NCBI GenBank assembly: GCA_027030605.1
Contig: JALVEV010000013.1
Coordinates: 1 to 5,711, forward strand
Origin: Campylobacteraceae bacterium
GTDB lineage: Bacteria > Campylobacterota > Campylobacteria > Campylobacterales > Sulfurovaceae
Length of the DNA: 5,711 nucleotides
Reading direction: 5' to 3'
The notes beneath the pieces are model-generated. The model saw nothing but the letters and a program-made list of their open reading frames with translations. It did not search any database and was not told the DNA's origin. Numbering within the stretch: position 1 is the first letter of the stretch; each line of letters starts with the position of its first letter. This document shows, one piece after another, positions 5,516 to 5,711 of the stretch. Position numbers and translations under genes: made by a program.

Positions 5516-5711
5516 CTATTTAGCATCTTTAGCTGTATCTGATGCCTCTGTTGTTGCTGTTTTAGTTGTATCTGTTGCATCATCAGAAATTGTTTTTACA
5601 TTTGTTGTTGCATCTGTAGAAGCTTGTTTAGCTGTACTTGATGCTTCTGTTGTTGCTGTTTTAGTTGTATCTGTTGCATCATCTGATACTGTTTTTACTG
5701 ATGTTGTTGCA
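5516..5711 (-). CDS. C-terminal part of an 11-residue-repeat, LEA-like amphipathic helix protein (5' end outside window)
   Basis: The minus-strand frame is open from the window edge and ends with TAG at 5518-5516, giving 64 visible residues. The sequence is built almost only of Ala, Thr, Ser, Asp, Lys and Glu, with no aromatic residue or cysteine. It divides into six 11-residue units: ATTSVKTVSDD, ATDTTKTATTE, ASSTAKQASTD, ATTNVKTISDD, ATDTTKTATTE and a shortened ASDTAKDAK. Each has A at position 1, K at position 6 and usually an acid at 11. Three units form a 33-residue super-repeat that occurs twice. Such 11-mers are known from LEA group 3 proteins, synuclein and apolipoproteins, which form amphipathic helices on drying or at membranes. 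A role in stress protection or surface binding is therefore possible, but inferred. The N-terminus, and thus any signal peptide or anchor, is not visible. A strong terminator follows, so it is the last gene of its transcript. Confidence 0.75.
   Translation of the reverse strand, partial: ATTSVKTVSDDATDTTKTATTEASSTAKQASTDATTNVKTISDDATDTTKTATTEASDTAKDAK
5528..5711 (-). repeat. 99-bp tandem repeat inside the LEA-like gene
   Basis: The word TTTAGCTGTA starts at 5528 and again at 5627, exactly 99 bases apart. The stretches that follow (5528-5626 and 5627-5711, the second cut by the window edge) are very similar, including an identical run across the central third. The high DNA identity points to recent duplication, and 99 bases equal 33 codons, so copy-number change would keep the frame. 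Confidence 0.85.

Noticed and set aside
5516..5711. The 99-bp repeats as a possible CRISPR array
   Set aside because: There are no short identical repeats with unique spacers. The whole unit repeats, it keeps an open frame, and it encodes regular 11-residue units, so it is a coding tandem repeat.

Overview
The window is an AT-rich chromosomal segment that looks like a free-living Campylobacterota bacterium of the Sulfurovum/Sulfurimonas type. The main taxonomic anchor is the C-terminal 52 residues of adenylate kinase at the left edge, which closely resemble the Campylobacter form of the enzyme. The low GC content, lysine/isoleucine-rich proteins and promoters with good -10 boxes (several extended, TGnTAnnnT) but no recognisable -35 fit the same group. 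The genus is an inference.

Layout, left to right. (1) 1-159: end of adk (+). It is followed by an A/T hairpin (168-197) that can terminate in both directions and overlaps the stop codon of the convergent next gene. (2) 196-669 (-): a small solitary protein resembling one target-recognition half of a type I restriction specificity subunit (HsdS), with no methylase or nuclease gene in view. (3) 670-954: a 285-base, very AT-rich divergent intergenic region with a promoter on each side and two repeat clusters that could be operators. (4) 955-2767 (+): a two-gene unit, a short-signal lipoprotein overlapping by 8 bases with a 12-TM major facilitator transporter. (5) 2828-4006 (+): an exported protein made of seven 52-53-residue repeats, very probably a seven-bladed beta-propeller. 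(6) 4062-4289 (+): a 75-residue protein of unknown function with its own extended -10 promoter. (7) 4295-4316: hairpin between convergent genes. (8) 4326-5363 (-): an exported protein of unknown function whose two halves look distantly duplicated. (9) 5364-5515: promoter of the previous gene and a strong terminator for the next. (10) 5516-5711 (-): C-terminal end of a low-complexity protein built of 11-residue repeats nested in a 99-bp repeat, resembling LEA group 3 or apolipoprotein-type amphipathic helices; it continues beyond the window.

Apart from adk the window is mostly cell-envelope and accessory material: a lipoprotein, a transporter, two exported proteins and a repeat protein. Only the lipoprotein-MFS pair is clearly co-translated. 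The other genes have their own promoters and terminators and do not form an obvious single pathway. No tRNA, rRNA, CRISPR array, insertion sequence or complete restriction or defence system was seen. The most unusual items are the 11-mer/33-mer repeat protein, the orphan HsdS-like half subunit, and the overlapping lipoprotein-MFS pair.
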